From positions 1 through 14,931 of the forward strand of contig JAPLHL010000356.1 in assembly GCA_026389655.1 (NCBI GenBank): a stretch of DNA of 14,931 bases, given 5' to 3'. The notes beneath the pieces are model-generated. The model had not been told where the DNA came from. It did not search any database and was given only the letters and a program-made list of their open reading frames with translations. This document shows, one piece after another, positions 9,034 to 14,810 of this stretch. Position 1 is the first letter of the stretch, and every line of letters begins with the position of its first letter. The translations under genes were made by a program, and so were the position numbers. Origin of the DNA: Chloroflexota bacterium. Its GTDB lineage: Bacteria > Chloroflexota > Dehalococcoidia > GIF9 > UBA5629.

Positions 9034-9717
9034 ATGAGAAGACTTGAGCTTGAAGTAAAGAAAAGAGATATTACGGGAAAGAAAGTTAGATTTCTGCGCA
9101 GGGGTGGATTAATTCCATGCAATATTTACGGCCATGGGATTGAATCTTTGCCTGTCCAGGTTGACGTCCGCAAGTTAAGCCATCTTCTGGCCAGGGCGGG
9201 CGGCACTGATCTGATTTCAATCAAGATGGCAGACGCTGCATCCCCATCAAACGTTATTATCCGTGATATTCAGCGGAATCCTATGACCGGAGAACCCATT
9301 CATGTTGATTTTTACCAGGTCAGGATGACGGAGAAGCTGAAGGCTGAGGTGCCCCTGGTGTTTATCGGTGAAGCGCCCGCCTTAAAGCTGAAGAATGTAT
9401 CCCTGCTTCATGCTATGAATACTCTACAAATTGAAGCTCTTCCGGACGACCTGCCTCACAACATCGAGGTGGACATTTCCAGCCTGGCAGTGCCGGAGCA
9501 GTCCCTGCATGTTAAAGATATTAAAGTCAGTGATAAAATTACCATTCTTGCTGACCCCGACCAGATGATCATCAAGGTCGCTGAGGTCCGTAAGGTAGTT
9601 GAAGAAGAGGTAGTTCCTGCCGCAGCAGTCGAGGGTGAAGAAGTTGAGGGCGCTGCAGAGAAAGCGGAAGAAGAAGCTCCTGCCAAAGCATCTCCTGTCA
9701 AAGAAGAAAAGAAATAG
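9034..9717 (+). CDS. rplY: 50S ribosomal protein bL25 (long CTC/TL5 form)
   Basis: bL25 binds 5S rRNA in the central protuberance of the large subunit. At 227 residues this is the long, two-domain CTC/TL5 form: an N-terminal 5S-binding beta-barrel (about 1-95, with RRGGLIPCNIYG and VIIRDIQRNPMTGEPIHVDF) and the C-terminal TL5 domain (about 96-185, with LPHNIEVDISSL and DKITIL). A low-complexity Glu/Ala/Lys tail closes the protein (190-227), a usual feature of the long form. GGAGAA precedes the ATG by about 6 nt. It follows the radical SAM gene at 57 nt and is closed by a strong terminator. In Gram-positives CTC is a general stress protein; nothing here shows stress control. Confidence 0.95.
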   Translation: MRRLELEVKKRDITGKKVRFLRRGGLIPCNIYGHGIESLPVQVDVRKLSHLLARAGGTDLISIKMADAASPSNVIIRDIQRNPMTGEPIHVDFYQVRMTEKLKAEVPLVFIGEAPALKLKNVSLLHAMNTLQIEALPDDLPHNIEVDISSLAVPEQSLHVKDIKVSDKITILADPDQMIIKVAEVRKVVEEEVVPAAAVEGEEVEGAAEKAEEEAPAKASPVKEEKK

Positions 9718-9727
9718 CTTGTCATTT

Positions 9728-9760
9728 AAAGGCCCCCTCCGGAAGGAGGGGGCCTTTTTT
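9728..9760 (+). terminator. Strong intrinsic terminator after bL25, shared by convergent genes
   Basis: A 13-bp perfect stem (9728-9740 with 9745-9757) closes on a GGAA tetraloop and runs into six T. It ends transcription of the bL25 unit. The hydrolase gene on the other strand stops at 9759, right at its base, so the same hairpin probably also ends that transcript. In that direction only TTT then AAATGAC follows, a weaker U-tract. Confidence 0.93.
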
Positions 9761-10553
9761 ATTTATTCCGTTTCACGAAATCACCCAGCTCATGCATGTA
9801 AAGGTCGGTGTCTTCCATGAAAACTGAGTTGTGGTCGGCATTCGGGACAACAACCATACGCTTGTCAGTTGATATCAAATTGTGGAATATTTTTTCACCT
9901 TCAGCCAGCGGTACAATCGAATCAAATTCACCATGAATAACTAGCGAGGCCATGGCAATCTGCCGGACCCGGTCCAAACCAGGCGTTTCAAAGCCGGAAC
10001 GTTGAGCGTCAACAGGGGACAATCCGAACTGCCCCAAAAGGTCTGTAATATCGCAAAATCCGCTTTCGATTATGAGCCCTTTGAACTCAGCGGGATAGTT
10101 AGCCGCCAGTTCAATCGCCGATGCGCTTCCCAGCGAACGCCCCATTATAAAATGGCTGCCTTTAAAGCCTCTTTTCGCTAAGGTACTCTTGAACCCCTTG
10201 AGCAGCTCGTGTGAGTCTTTCAGCATATTGCTGACAGTTGGCCGTCCTCCGCTTCTTCCATAACCGCGGTAATCAGCCACAAAAAGATTGATTCCAGCGC
10301 CGCTAAAGACCATCCCGACATCCCCGTATTCGCTGGCCAGTTCACCATTACCGTGAAAATAGAGGATACAGGGATCATTTTTGTCGCTAAAATAGAGCTC
10401 ACAGGAGATGCTGATACCGTCTTCAACAGGCAAGTCAACGTGCAGCATGTGGTCCGAGTCGGGTTCGGCATAATAATCCGGTCGCGGATAGAAAAGACTA
10501 CTAATCAGCAATGGGTGGTCCAGAAATTCGTATTCCTTCCAGCTATCTTTCAT
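9759..10553 (-). CDS. Alpha/beta hydrolase (serine hydrolase, Bem46/ABHD13-like)
   Basis: A 264-residue cytoplasmic alpha/beta-fold hydrolase. HGNGE at 67-71 forms the oxyanion-hole region, GRSLGSA gives nucleophile S140, IHGEFDSIVP gives acid D211, and NADHNSVF gives H241, so the Ser-Asp-His triad is complete. DYRGYGRSGGRP (94-105) is typical of the Bem46/ABHD13-like group, whose members are esterases or thioesterases of mostly unknown substrate. There is no signal peptide. The gene follows the phosphodiesterase with a single base between stop and start, so translation is probably coupled; a separate ribosome binding site is poor (AGAGG about 15 nt upstream, inside the previous gene). The substrate cannot be told from the sequence. 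Confidence 0.88.
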   Translation of the reverse strand: MKDSWKEYEFLDHPLLISSLFYPRPDYYAEPDSDHMLHVDLPVEDGISISCELYFSDKNDPCILYFHGNGELASEYGDVGMVFSGAGINLFVADYRGYGRSGGRPTVSNMLKDSHELLKGFKSTLAKRGFKGSHFIMGRSLGSASAIELAANYPAEFKGLIIESGFCDITDLLGQFGLSPVDAQRSGFETPGLDRVRQIAMASLVIHGEFDSIVPLAEGEKIFHNLISTDKRMVVVPNADHNSVFMEDTDLYMHELGDFVKRNK

Positions 10554-10554
10554 T

Positions 10555-11016
10555 TCAATAGTAGCCTCTTACAATTTTCCCTTCCGTGTTTTCTCCCACG
10601 CTTAACACTCCATAGGAATCGCGCGCACTGCCCGGATTAAAGAGCAGTACGCCGTTAACGATCTTGTTCGTTGCAATATGGCTATGCCCGAACACTATCA
10701 CGTCCACTCCATCAAAAAGCTGCAGTACGCTTAACTCCAGTGTCGATGGCCCACCCCTCCCGTGCACCACTCCTATTTTCTTACCTTCTATCTCGAATAT
10801 CTGTTTCTCCGGCAAGGCTACCCTTACCTCCGGATAATCCATATTCCCGCACACACCTTTGACCGGCGCCAGCGTTTCCAACCCTTTTATAACATCCATC
10901 GTAATAATGTCACCGGCATGTATTATCAGGTCGACTGTTGAAAGTGCTTTTACAAGGTTCTGAGGGAGCTCTGCAAAGAACCTTACATGGGTATCTGAAA
11001 TAACACCTATCCTCAA
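10555..11016 (-). CDS. YfcE/MJ0936-type metallophosphoesterase, TTG start
   Basis: A 153-residue calcineurin-like phosphoesterase of the YfcE/MJ0936 group, which hydrolyse phosphodiesters with two bound metal ions. All metal ligands are visible: D8 and H10 (SDTH), D36 (HAGD), N58 (GNMD), H85 (VVHG), and H111 and H113 (GHSH), followed by FNPGS. The start chosen is TTG at 11016, giving (M)RIGVISDTH, which begins exactly where family members begin, with AGAGG 9 nt upstream and a good promoter close by. The frame stays open to an ATG at 11175, but that start would translate through a terminator hairpin and another small ORF. The physiological substrate is unknown. It is first in a two-gene unit with the hydrolase. 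Confidence 0.88.
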   Translation of the reverse strand: MRIGVISDTHVRFFAELPQNLVKALSTVDLIIHAGDIITMDVIKGLETLAPVKGVCGNMDYPEVRVALPEKQIFEIEGKKIGVVHGRGGPSTLELSVLQLFDGVDVIVFGHSHIATNKIVNGVLLFNPGSARDSYGVLSVGENTEGKIVRGYY

Positions 11017-11052
11017 GTATTTTAACCTCTGGATAATTCTTACTGCTAGGTT

Positions 11053-11082
11053 AGTATATTCCGCTACCCCACGTCCGGGCAA
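11053..11082 (-). promoter_or_regulatory. Predicted promoter of the phosphoesterase-hydrolase unit
   Basis: On the minus strand TTGCCC (11077-11082) and TATACT (11053-11058, 5/6) are 18 nt apart. The start would be near 11046, giving a leader of about 30 nt before the TTG codon. It sits just downstream of an intrinsic terminator, as expected for a separate transcription unit. Confidence 0.55.
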
Positions 11083-11126
11083 TAAAAAACTTCCCCACAT
11101 CTTGAGGAGAAACAGGAGTGGGGAAG
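11081..11126 (-). terminator. Intrinsic terminator of the small membrane ORF
   Basis: On the minus strand CTTCCCCAC (11118-11126) pairs perfectly with GTGGGGAAG (11090-11098), a 9-bp stem with a 19-nt loop, followed directly by TTTTTTATT (11081-11089). It begins 12 nt after the stop codon of the 28-codon ORF and precedes the phosphoesterase promoter. On the plus strand the stem is followed by A residues, so it works only for minus-strand transcripts. Confidence 0.8.
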
Positions 11127-11138
11127 AAAAAAGGCTGA

Positions 11139-11225
11139 CTAATGTGCACAGGCCAGCAAAACCATGAATGAGCAAACGATCGAATATCCTAGCAAAATAG
11201 CTGCGAACTGAATATTAGTGCCCAT
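11139..11225 (-). CDS. Putative 28-aa single-helix membrane protein
   Basis: An unrecognised small ORF on the minus strand from ATG at 11225 to TAG at 11139. After a short polar start (MGTNIQF) the product is one hydrophobic helix (AAILLGYSIVCSFMVLLACA) ending in a histidine, with two cysteines in or near the helix; it should span the membrane once. Support for it being real: AGAGG lies 10 nt before the ATG, a clean terminator begins 12 nt after the stop, and a possible promoter lies 30-60 nt upstream, so it has the parts of a complete one-gene unit. Against: it is very short, no homologue can be checked here, and the same parts could belong to a small RNA. Function unknown. Confidence 0.5.
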   Translation of the reverse strand: MGTNIQFAAILLGYSIVCSFMVLLACAH

Positions 11226-11261
11226 GTTTTGCTGACCTCTTTAATTATTTCTCGCGTCTTT

Positions 11262-11291
11262 CTAATATGTAGAACGCTGTCTTCTTTTAAA
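11262..11291 (-). promoter_or_regulatory. Possible promoter of the small membrane ORF
   Basis: On the minus strand TTTAAA (11286-11291) and TATTAG (11262-11267), each a 4/6 match, are separated by 18 nt. The start would be near 11255, about 30 nt before the ATG at 11225. AT-rich sequence makes chance matches easy. Confidence 0.28.
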
Positions 11292-11354
11292 AGGTTTATT
11301 GCTTCCCTGAAAAATCGAGGTAGATTTGTTAAGCGCACATGAAATATACTTTAC

Positions 11355-11372
11355 TTAATATGGTTAATATGG
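11355..11372 (+). repeat. Two exact tandem copies of TTAATATGG upstream of the zinc-finger gene
   Basis: TTAATATGG occurs twice head to tail, 47 nt before the ATG of the first zinc-finger membrane protein. Tandem 9-mers at promoter distance could be an operator for an activator or repressor. No convincing -35/-10 pair was found for that gene; the best is TTGCTT (11299-11304) and TAGATT (11321-11326) with a 16-nt spacer. Confidence 0.3.
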
Positions 11373-11418
11373 CCCGGGGTAATTTCACTCAGCGCCCTTA
11401 TATTGACAGGAGGTTCGT

Positions 11419-11964
11419 ATGTATTGCTATCACCACCCCGACCGCGAAGCAGTTGGTCAGTGTATTGAATGCAGCAAGACAGTCTGCCCTGAGTGTAAGG
11501 TAGCTTTTGACGGTAAAATTTACTGCAATTCCTGCATCCAGAAGAAAGTTGCCGGCGCAGGCCTCGCCAGACCTGCAGGTCCGGCAGGCGCCCAACCCGG
11601 AAACACTTCGGGCATGGGAAGCAGCGCCACGGTACCTCCCGGACTGGGCGAGTTCAATTGGGGGGGCTTCCTTCTAACCTGGATCTGGGGCATAGGTAAT
11701 AGTGTATGGTGGTCATTTCTAGTATTTATCCCCTATCTGGGGTGGCTGGTTATGCCCTGGGTACTGGCTTTCAAAGGCAACGACTGGGCATGGCAATCCA
11801 GGCGATGGGAGAGCGTTGAACATTTTAAGAGTGTGCAGCATACCTGGACAGTATGGGGTTGGGTTGTATCAATAGCTATAACTGTATTCATATTGTTTAT
11901 GATGATTACCGGCCTCATTTTACTGCTCTGGGCTTTTCAACAGTCCGGTACCCGCTGGTATTAG
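11419..11964 (+). CDS. B-box-type zinc-finger membrane protein, copy 1
   Basis: A 181-residue protein in two parts. The N-terminus is a B-box-like zinc finger with ligands C3, H6, C15, C18, C23, C26, C36 and C39, enough for two zinc ions. A Gly/Pro/Ala linker (45-75) leads to a membrane domain: WGGFLLTWIWGIGNSVW (81-97) and IPYLGWLVMPWVLAF (104-118) as hydrophobic segments, a conserved loop KGNDWAWQSRRWESVEHF (119-136), and a last membrane helix (about 146-172). The TWIWG...KGNxWAWxxxxW pattern recurs in small Firmicutes proteins sometimes mislabelled ribonuclease G; no enzymatic motif is seen. The finger is probably cytoplasmic and may bind a protein partner (inference). GGAGG lies 6 nt before the ATG. 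A paralogue follows after 35 nt. Function unknown. Confidence 0.85.
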   Translation: MYCYHHPDREAVGQCIECSKTVCPECKVAFDGKIYCNSCIQKKVAGAGLARPAGPAGAQPGNTSGMGSSATVPPGLGEFNWGGFLLTWIWGIGNSVWWSFLVFIPYLGWLVMPWVLAFKGNDWAWQSRRWESVEHFKSVQHTWTVWGWVVSIAITVFILFMMITGLILLLWAFQQSGTRWY

Positions 11965-11999
11965 CACCCGGAGTGAATTAAGCACAAGGAAGGTAACGA

Positions 12000-12584
12000 A
12001 TGAGTATGAAATGCGCTATTCATCCGGACCGCGACGCTATTGGGTCCTGCTGCAGTTGCGGCAGTTTCGTCTGCCCTGAATGCAAAGCCGATATCGGCGG
12101 CCAGATTTACTGTAACCAGTGCCTGGAAGCACGCCTGAAAACCGGCTCCTGGCCCGGCCAAACAGGCATTGTAGAACCATATGCATCAGGCATGGGAGCA
12201 AATTCTCCGGTGCCGCCGGACATAAAAGGATGGAGTTGGGGCGGCTTTCTTTTAACATGGATTTGGGGCCTCGGCAACAACGTCTGGATCTCGCTTATCG
12301 CAATTCTCGGATTTATACCATATATAGGTTGGGTTATCAGCCTGACAATGAGAATAATCCTGGGCGTCCGCGGCAACGAATGGGCCTGGCAGCATAAAAA
12401 ATGGGACAATATCGAGCATTTCCAAAGGACACAGAGGAAGTGGATGTGGTGGGGCATCGGCATAATCGTTGCCTCCATAATATTCGCTATTGCTTTGACC
12501 GTGCTGCTGATCTCTCTTTTTATGATAGCCAAGACCATGGGAATTGATAAAAGCTGGCAGGACCTTATTCCCTGGCACTTATGA
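12000..12584 (+). CDS. B-box-type zinc-finger membrane protein, copy 2
   Basis: A 194-residue paralogue of the preceding protein, with the same order and the same ligand spacing: C5, H8, C17, C20, C25, C28, C38 and C41. It shares the SGMG...VPP linker end, then WGGFLLTWIWGLGNNVW (80-96), a hydrophobic segment with IPYIGWVISL (106-115), the loop RGNEWAWQHKKWDNIEHF (124-141) and a long C-terminal helix (about 150-177). The tail after the last helix (KTMGIDKSWQDLIPWHL) is unique to this copy. AAGGAAGG lies about 6 nt before the ATG; a second ATG two codons on would give nearly the same protein. It starts 35 nt after copy 1, so both are likely co-transcribed, and rmuC follows 44 nt later. The pair looks like an old tandem duplication, since the two differ widely outside the conserved blocks. 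Confidence 0.85.
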   Translation: MSMKCAIHPDRDAIGSCCSCGSFVCPECKADIGGQIYCNQCLEARLKTGSWPGQTGIVEPYASGMGANSPVPPDIKGWSWGGFLLTWIWGLGNNVWISLIAILGFIPYIGWVISLTMRIILGVRGNEWAWQHKKWDNIEHFQRTQRKWMWWGIGIIVASIIFAIALTVLLISLFMIAKTMGIDKSWQDLIPWHL

Positions 12585-12607
12585 TGCATGGTCAGGGTAA
12601 ATATAAT
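12579..12607 (+). promoter_or_regulatory. Possible internal promoter for rmuC
   Basis: A perfect TATAAT (12602-12607) lies 17 nt after TTATGA (12579-12584, 3/6), which overlaps the stop of the second zinc-finger gene. Transcription would start near 12614, right at the ribosome binding site of rmuC. This could separate rmuC expression from the upstream pair. Confidence 0.3.
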
Positions 12608-12628
12608 AATAGACTGAGGTGGTAAGCT

Positions 12629-13831
12629 ATGAATGAACTGCTAATATACGCGCTGATATTTCTTGGGGGACTGGTTATCGGAACGGCCGTGACTATCGTT
12701 ATCACCCGCATATATAAGCCGTATTACAGGCAGGATATTATGACCATTGGTGGCGAGATACAGAAAAATCTCGCTGCCTTCACTGATACCTCTATGCAGG
12801 CGTCCGTTCAACACCTGGTGGATGTGTCAGAGCAGGTACTGTCCAAACACACCCAACTCGGTGAGCAGAACCTTGATACAAAGAAGCTGCTCATCGACCA
12901 GTCTATCAAGGAAGTACGGGACAATCTTAAAAACGTCGAAAGTCTGGTAAGCGAGCTTGAGAAAAATCGCGCACTTTCCACCGGACAGCTGTCGGAGCAA
13001 TTAAAACTGGCATCAGAACAAACCACGAAGCTGCAGGAGACAACCGGTAAGCTCCAATTGGCGCTGGGCAACACCAGGGCCAGGGGTCAGTGGGGTGAGC
13101 GCATGGCCGACGACATCCTGCGCATTATCGGCTTCGTTGAGGGCATCAATTACCGCAAGCAGCAGGTTAGCGAGTCTACCGGCAACAGGCCGGACTATAC
13201 CTTCCTGATGCCCAATAGTCTTCAACTGAATATGGACGTCAAGTTCCCGCTGGACAATTACAAGAAATATATTGATGCCGAAGCAGACACTGATCGTGAA
13301 GGCTTCAAAACTGCCTTCATGAAGGATACCCGGCAGCGTATAAAAGAAGTAACCACCCGGGACTATATCGACCCCGAGCAAAACACGGTTGACTACGTCC
13401 TGGTGCTGATTCCTAACGAGCAAGTCTACCGTTTCATCAATGAAAACGATACCGAAATCATCGATTATGCTTTACAGAGCAAGGTGGTGCTGTGCTCGCC
13501 CGTCACTCTCTACGCCGTGCTGGCCCTTATCAACCAGGCCGTGAATAGCTTCAAAACCGAAAAGGCCATTGACGAAATCATCCAGCAGGTCAAGGTCTTC
13601 CAGATTCAGTGGGAAAAGTACGCGGAAAGCATGGACAAGATGGGCAAGAAAATATATGAAGCGCAAAAGGAATTCGATCACCTCTCTACTACACGTAAAA
13701 GCAAGCTCGAGCGGCCGCTTAAAAGAATTGATGATATCAGGAAGGAGCGGGGCATTGAGGAGTTGGAGCCGATAGAAAATGAGGTCCAACTTATAGAGGG
13801 AGACGACTCCAGTTCGACTGAGAATACATGA
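12629..13831 (+). CDS. rmuC: RmuC-family DNA recombination protein
   Basis: A 400-residue RmuC family protein. RmuC limits rearrangement at inverted repeats in E. coli, and its core resembles restriction-type nucleases. An N-terminal membrane anchor (about 4-27) is followed by a coiled coil (45-145) and the RmuC domain (about 147-360), which includes NTRARGQWGE (148-157), RPDYTFLMP, MDVKFPLDNY, VDYVLVLIPNE and the VLCSPVTLYAVL block. The DVKFP motif carries the acidic residue and lysine expected of the nuclease-like core. A Glu/Asp/Ser-rich tail ends the protein. GAGGTGG lies about 6 nt before the ATG. It is the last plus-strand gene before a convergent TPR gene 43 nt away; no clear terminator is seen in that gap. 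Whether it works with the two zinc-finger membrane proteins upstream is unknown. Confidence 0.92.
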   Translation: MNELLIYALIFLGGLVIGTAVTIVITRIYKPYYRQDIMTIGGEIQKNLAAFTDTSMQASVQHLVDVSEQVLSKHTQLGEQNLDTKKLLIDQSIKEVRDNLKNVESLVSELEKNRALSTGQLSEQLKLASEQTTKLQETTGKLQLALGNTRARGQWGERMADDILRIIGFVEGINYRKQQVSESTGNRPDYTFLMPNSLQLNMDVKFPLDNYKKYIDAEADTDREGFKTAFMKDTRQRIKEVTTRDYIDPEQNTVDYVLVLIPNEQVYRFINENDTEIIDYALQSKVVLCSPVTLYAVLALINQAVNSFKTEKAIDEIIQQVKVFQIQWEKYAESMDKMGKKIYEAQKEFDHLSTTRKSKLERPLKRIDDIRKERGIEELEPIENEVQLIEGDDSSSTENT

Positions 13832-13874
13832 GCCGGTTATGCCCCTGAGTTTACCTGGCGTCCGGCCGTCCCGG

Positions 13875-14726
13875 CTATTCTTCATTCAACTCGCGTAGTA
13901 TTTCCTCCGCCTTTTGAATAACATCGGGGTCAGAGGTCATACTGATGGCCTTGCGAAAATCTTCCGTAGCCTGGGCCTTCTGGCTGCTCAACACATATGC
14001 TCTACCTCGGCTGCAATAGACACGGGGATCACTGGTATCAAGTTCGATTGCCCGGCTGAGGTCATCGATGGCCTTGTCATATTGCCCTTTCATAATGAAA
14101 GCGCAGCCGCGATTGTGATACGCCCCGGGGTCCTTGTTATCCATCGCAATGGCACGTGAGAAATCGGCAATAGCCCTGTCGAATTGCTTCCTGTAATAAA
14201 AAATGCTGCCGCGGTTATAAAATGCGGCGGGAAGATTCGAATCAAGCTCGATGGCCTTATCGAGGTCAGGGAGGGCTTTATCGTATTCACCCTTCTTATA
14301 ATAAGCGCCTCCCCTGAGTAAGTAGACGATCGCTTTGCCTGGATCGTATTCTATGGCCTTGGTCAATTCATCTATAGCGAGGCCGTAATGTCCATCCTTG
14401 AGCAAAGCGAAACTGCGTTCCTGGTGAGCTTCAGCCTTATCCTGGGGAGTCTGTTGTGTAAGGGAAATTTGTTGCGCAGGAAGAGCCTCTTGCTCGGCGT
14501 CAATCCCGGTGTTTGTCATTACAGCCGGTTCCGACTGCAAAGGCGGGGCATTGCCTTCCACCCATTCCACCTTAGTGCCACAGGCCCCGCAGAAGCTATT
14601 GCCAGACCCAACCTCGGCCCCGCAGAGCGGGCAAGTGTAAAGGAAAGCCAGGTCGCAATAGCCACAAAAACGCTGCCCCATGAAAGATAAATTGTTACAA
14701 CGTGGACAGACGAAACTCTGCAGCAT
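13875..14726 (-). CDS. Double zinc-ribbon TPR protein
   Basis: A 283-residue protein, probably a cytoplasmic adaptor. The N-terminus has two treble-clef-like zinc ribbons: C7/C10 with C21/C24, and C32/C35 with C46/C49. A linker rich in Gln, Pro and Glu (55-95) leads to about five TPR units of 34 residues (98-131, 132-165, 166-199, 200-233, 234-267), each with the usual spacing, such as AYHNRGCAFIMKGQYDKAIDDLSRAIELD. TPR arrays bind partner proteins, and no enzymatic motif is present. There is no signal peptide or membrane helix. It converges on rmuC. The ribosome binding site is weak (AGG 16 nt upstream, otherwise AT-rich), so the ATG at 14726 rests mainly on the CPRC ribbon beginning at once. 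Between this start and the insertion sequence lie only about 85 nt, so its promoter region borders the element. Partner unknown. Confidence 0.87.
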   Translation of the reverse strand: MLQSFVCPRCNNLSFMGQRFCGYCDLAFLYTCPLCGAEVGSGNSFCGACGTKVEWVEGNAPPLQSEPAVMTNTGIDAEQEALPAQQISLTQQTPQDKAEAHQERSFALLKDGHYGLAIDELTKAIEYDPGKAIVYLLRGGAYYKKGEYDKALPDLDKAIELDSNLPAAFYNRGSIFYYRKQFDRAIADFSRAIAMDNKDPGAYHNRGCAFIMKGQYDKAIDDLSRAIELDTSDPRVYCSRGRAYVLSSQKAQATEDFRKAISMTSDPDVIQKAEEILRELNEE

Positions 14727-14756
14727 CTATAATATACTTAAACCTGTATTTATTCG

Positions 14757-14762
14757 ATTATA
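14757..14762 (-). promoter_or_regulatory. Possible -10 element of the TPR gene
   Basis: TATAAT on the minus strand lies 30 nt before the ATG. No good -35 is found at 16-18 nt, so this is a weak prediction. If used, its upstream half would reach toward the palindrome at 14786-14804. Confidence 0.25.
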
Positions 14763-14785
14763 CATCAGTAATACTAAAAAATGTA

Positions 14786-14804
14786 TATGACGCATTGCGT
14801 CATA
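14786..14804. promoter_or_regulatory. 19-nt perfect palindrome, possible operator
   Basis: TATGACGCA and TGCGTCATA are perfect inverted copies around a single T. The site lies between the TPR gene start and the repeats at the edge of the insertion sequence, about 25 nt upstream of the TPR -10 candidate. Its symmetry and length fit a dimeric repressor site, or a target that the element chose. With a 1-nt centre it cannot form an RNA hairpin of normal loop size. Confidence 0.45.
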
Positions 14805-14810
14805 ATAATT

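Noticed and set aside
11017..11175. Upstream ATG for the phosphoesterase (53 extra residues)
   Set aside because: It would translate through the terminator hairpin and the small ORF, and it precedes the predicted promoter start; the family begins at the TTG.
11226..11418. RNA gene or riboswitch upstream of the zinc-finger gene
   Set aside because: I looked for paired stems, tRNA-like arms and known aptamer cores and saw only AT-rich sequence and the 9-nt tandem repeat.
13832..13874. Terminator between convergent rmuC and the TPR gene
   Set aside because: GCCGG/CCGGC repeats occur but give no continuous stem followed by T residues.
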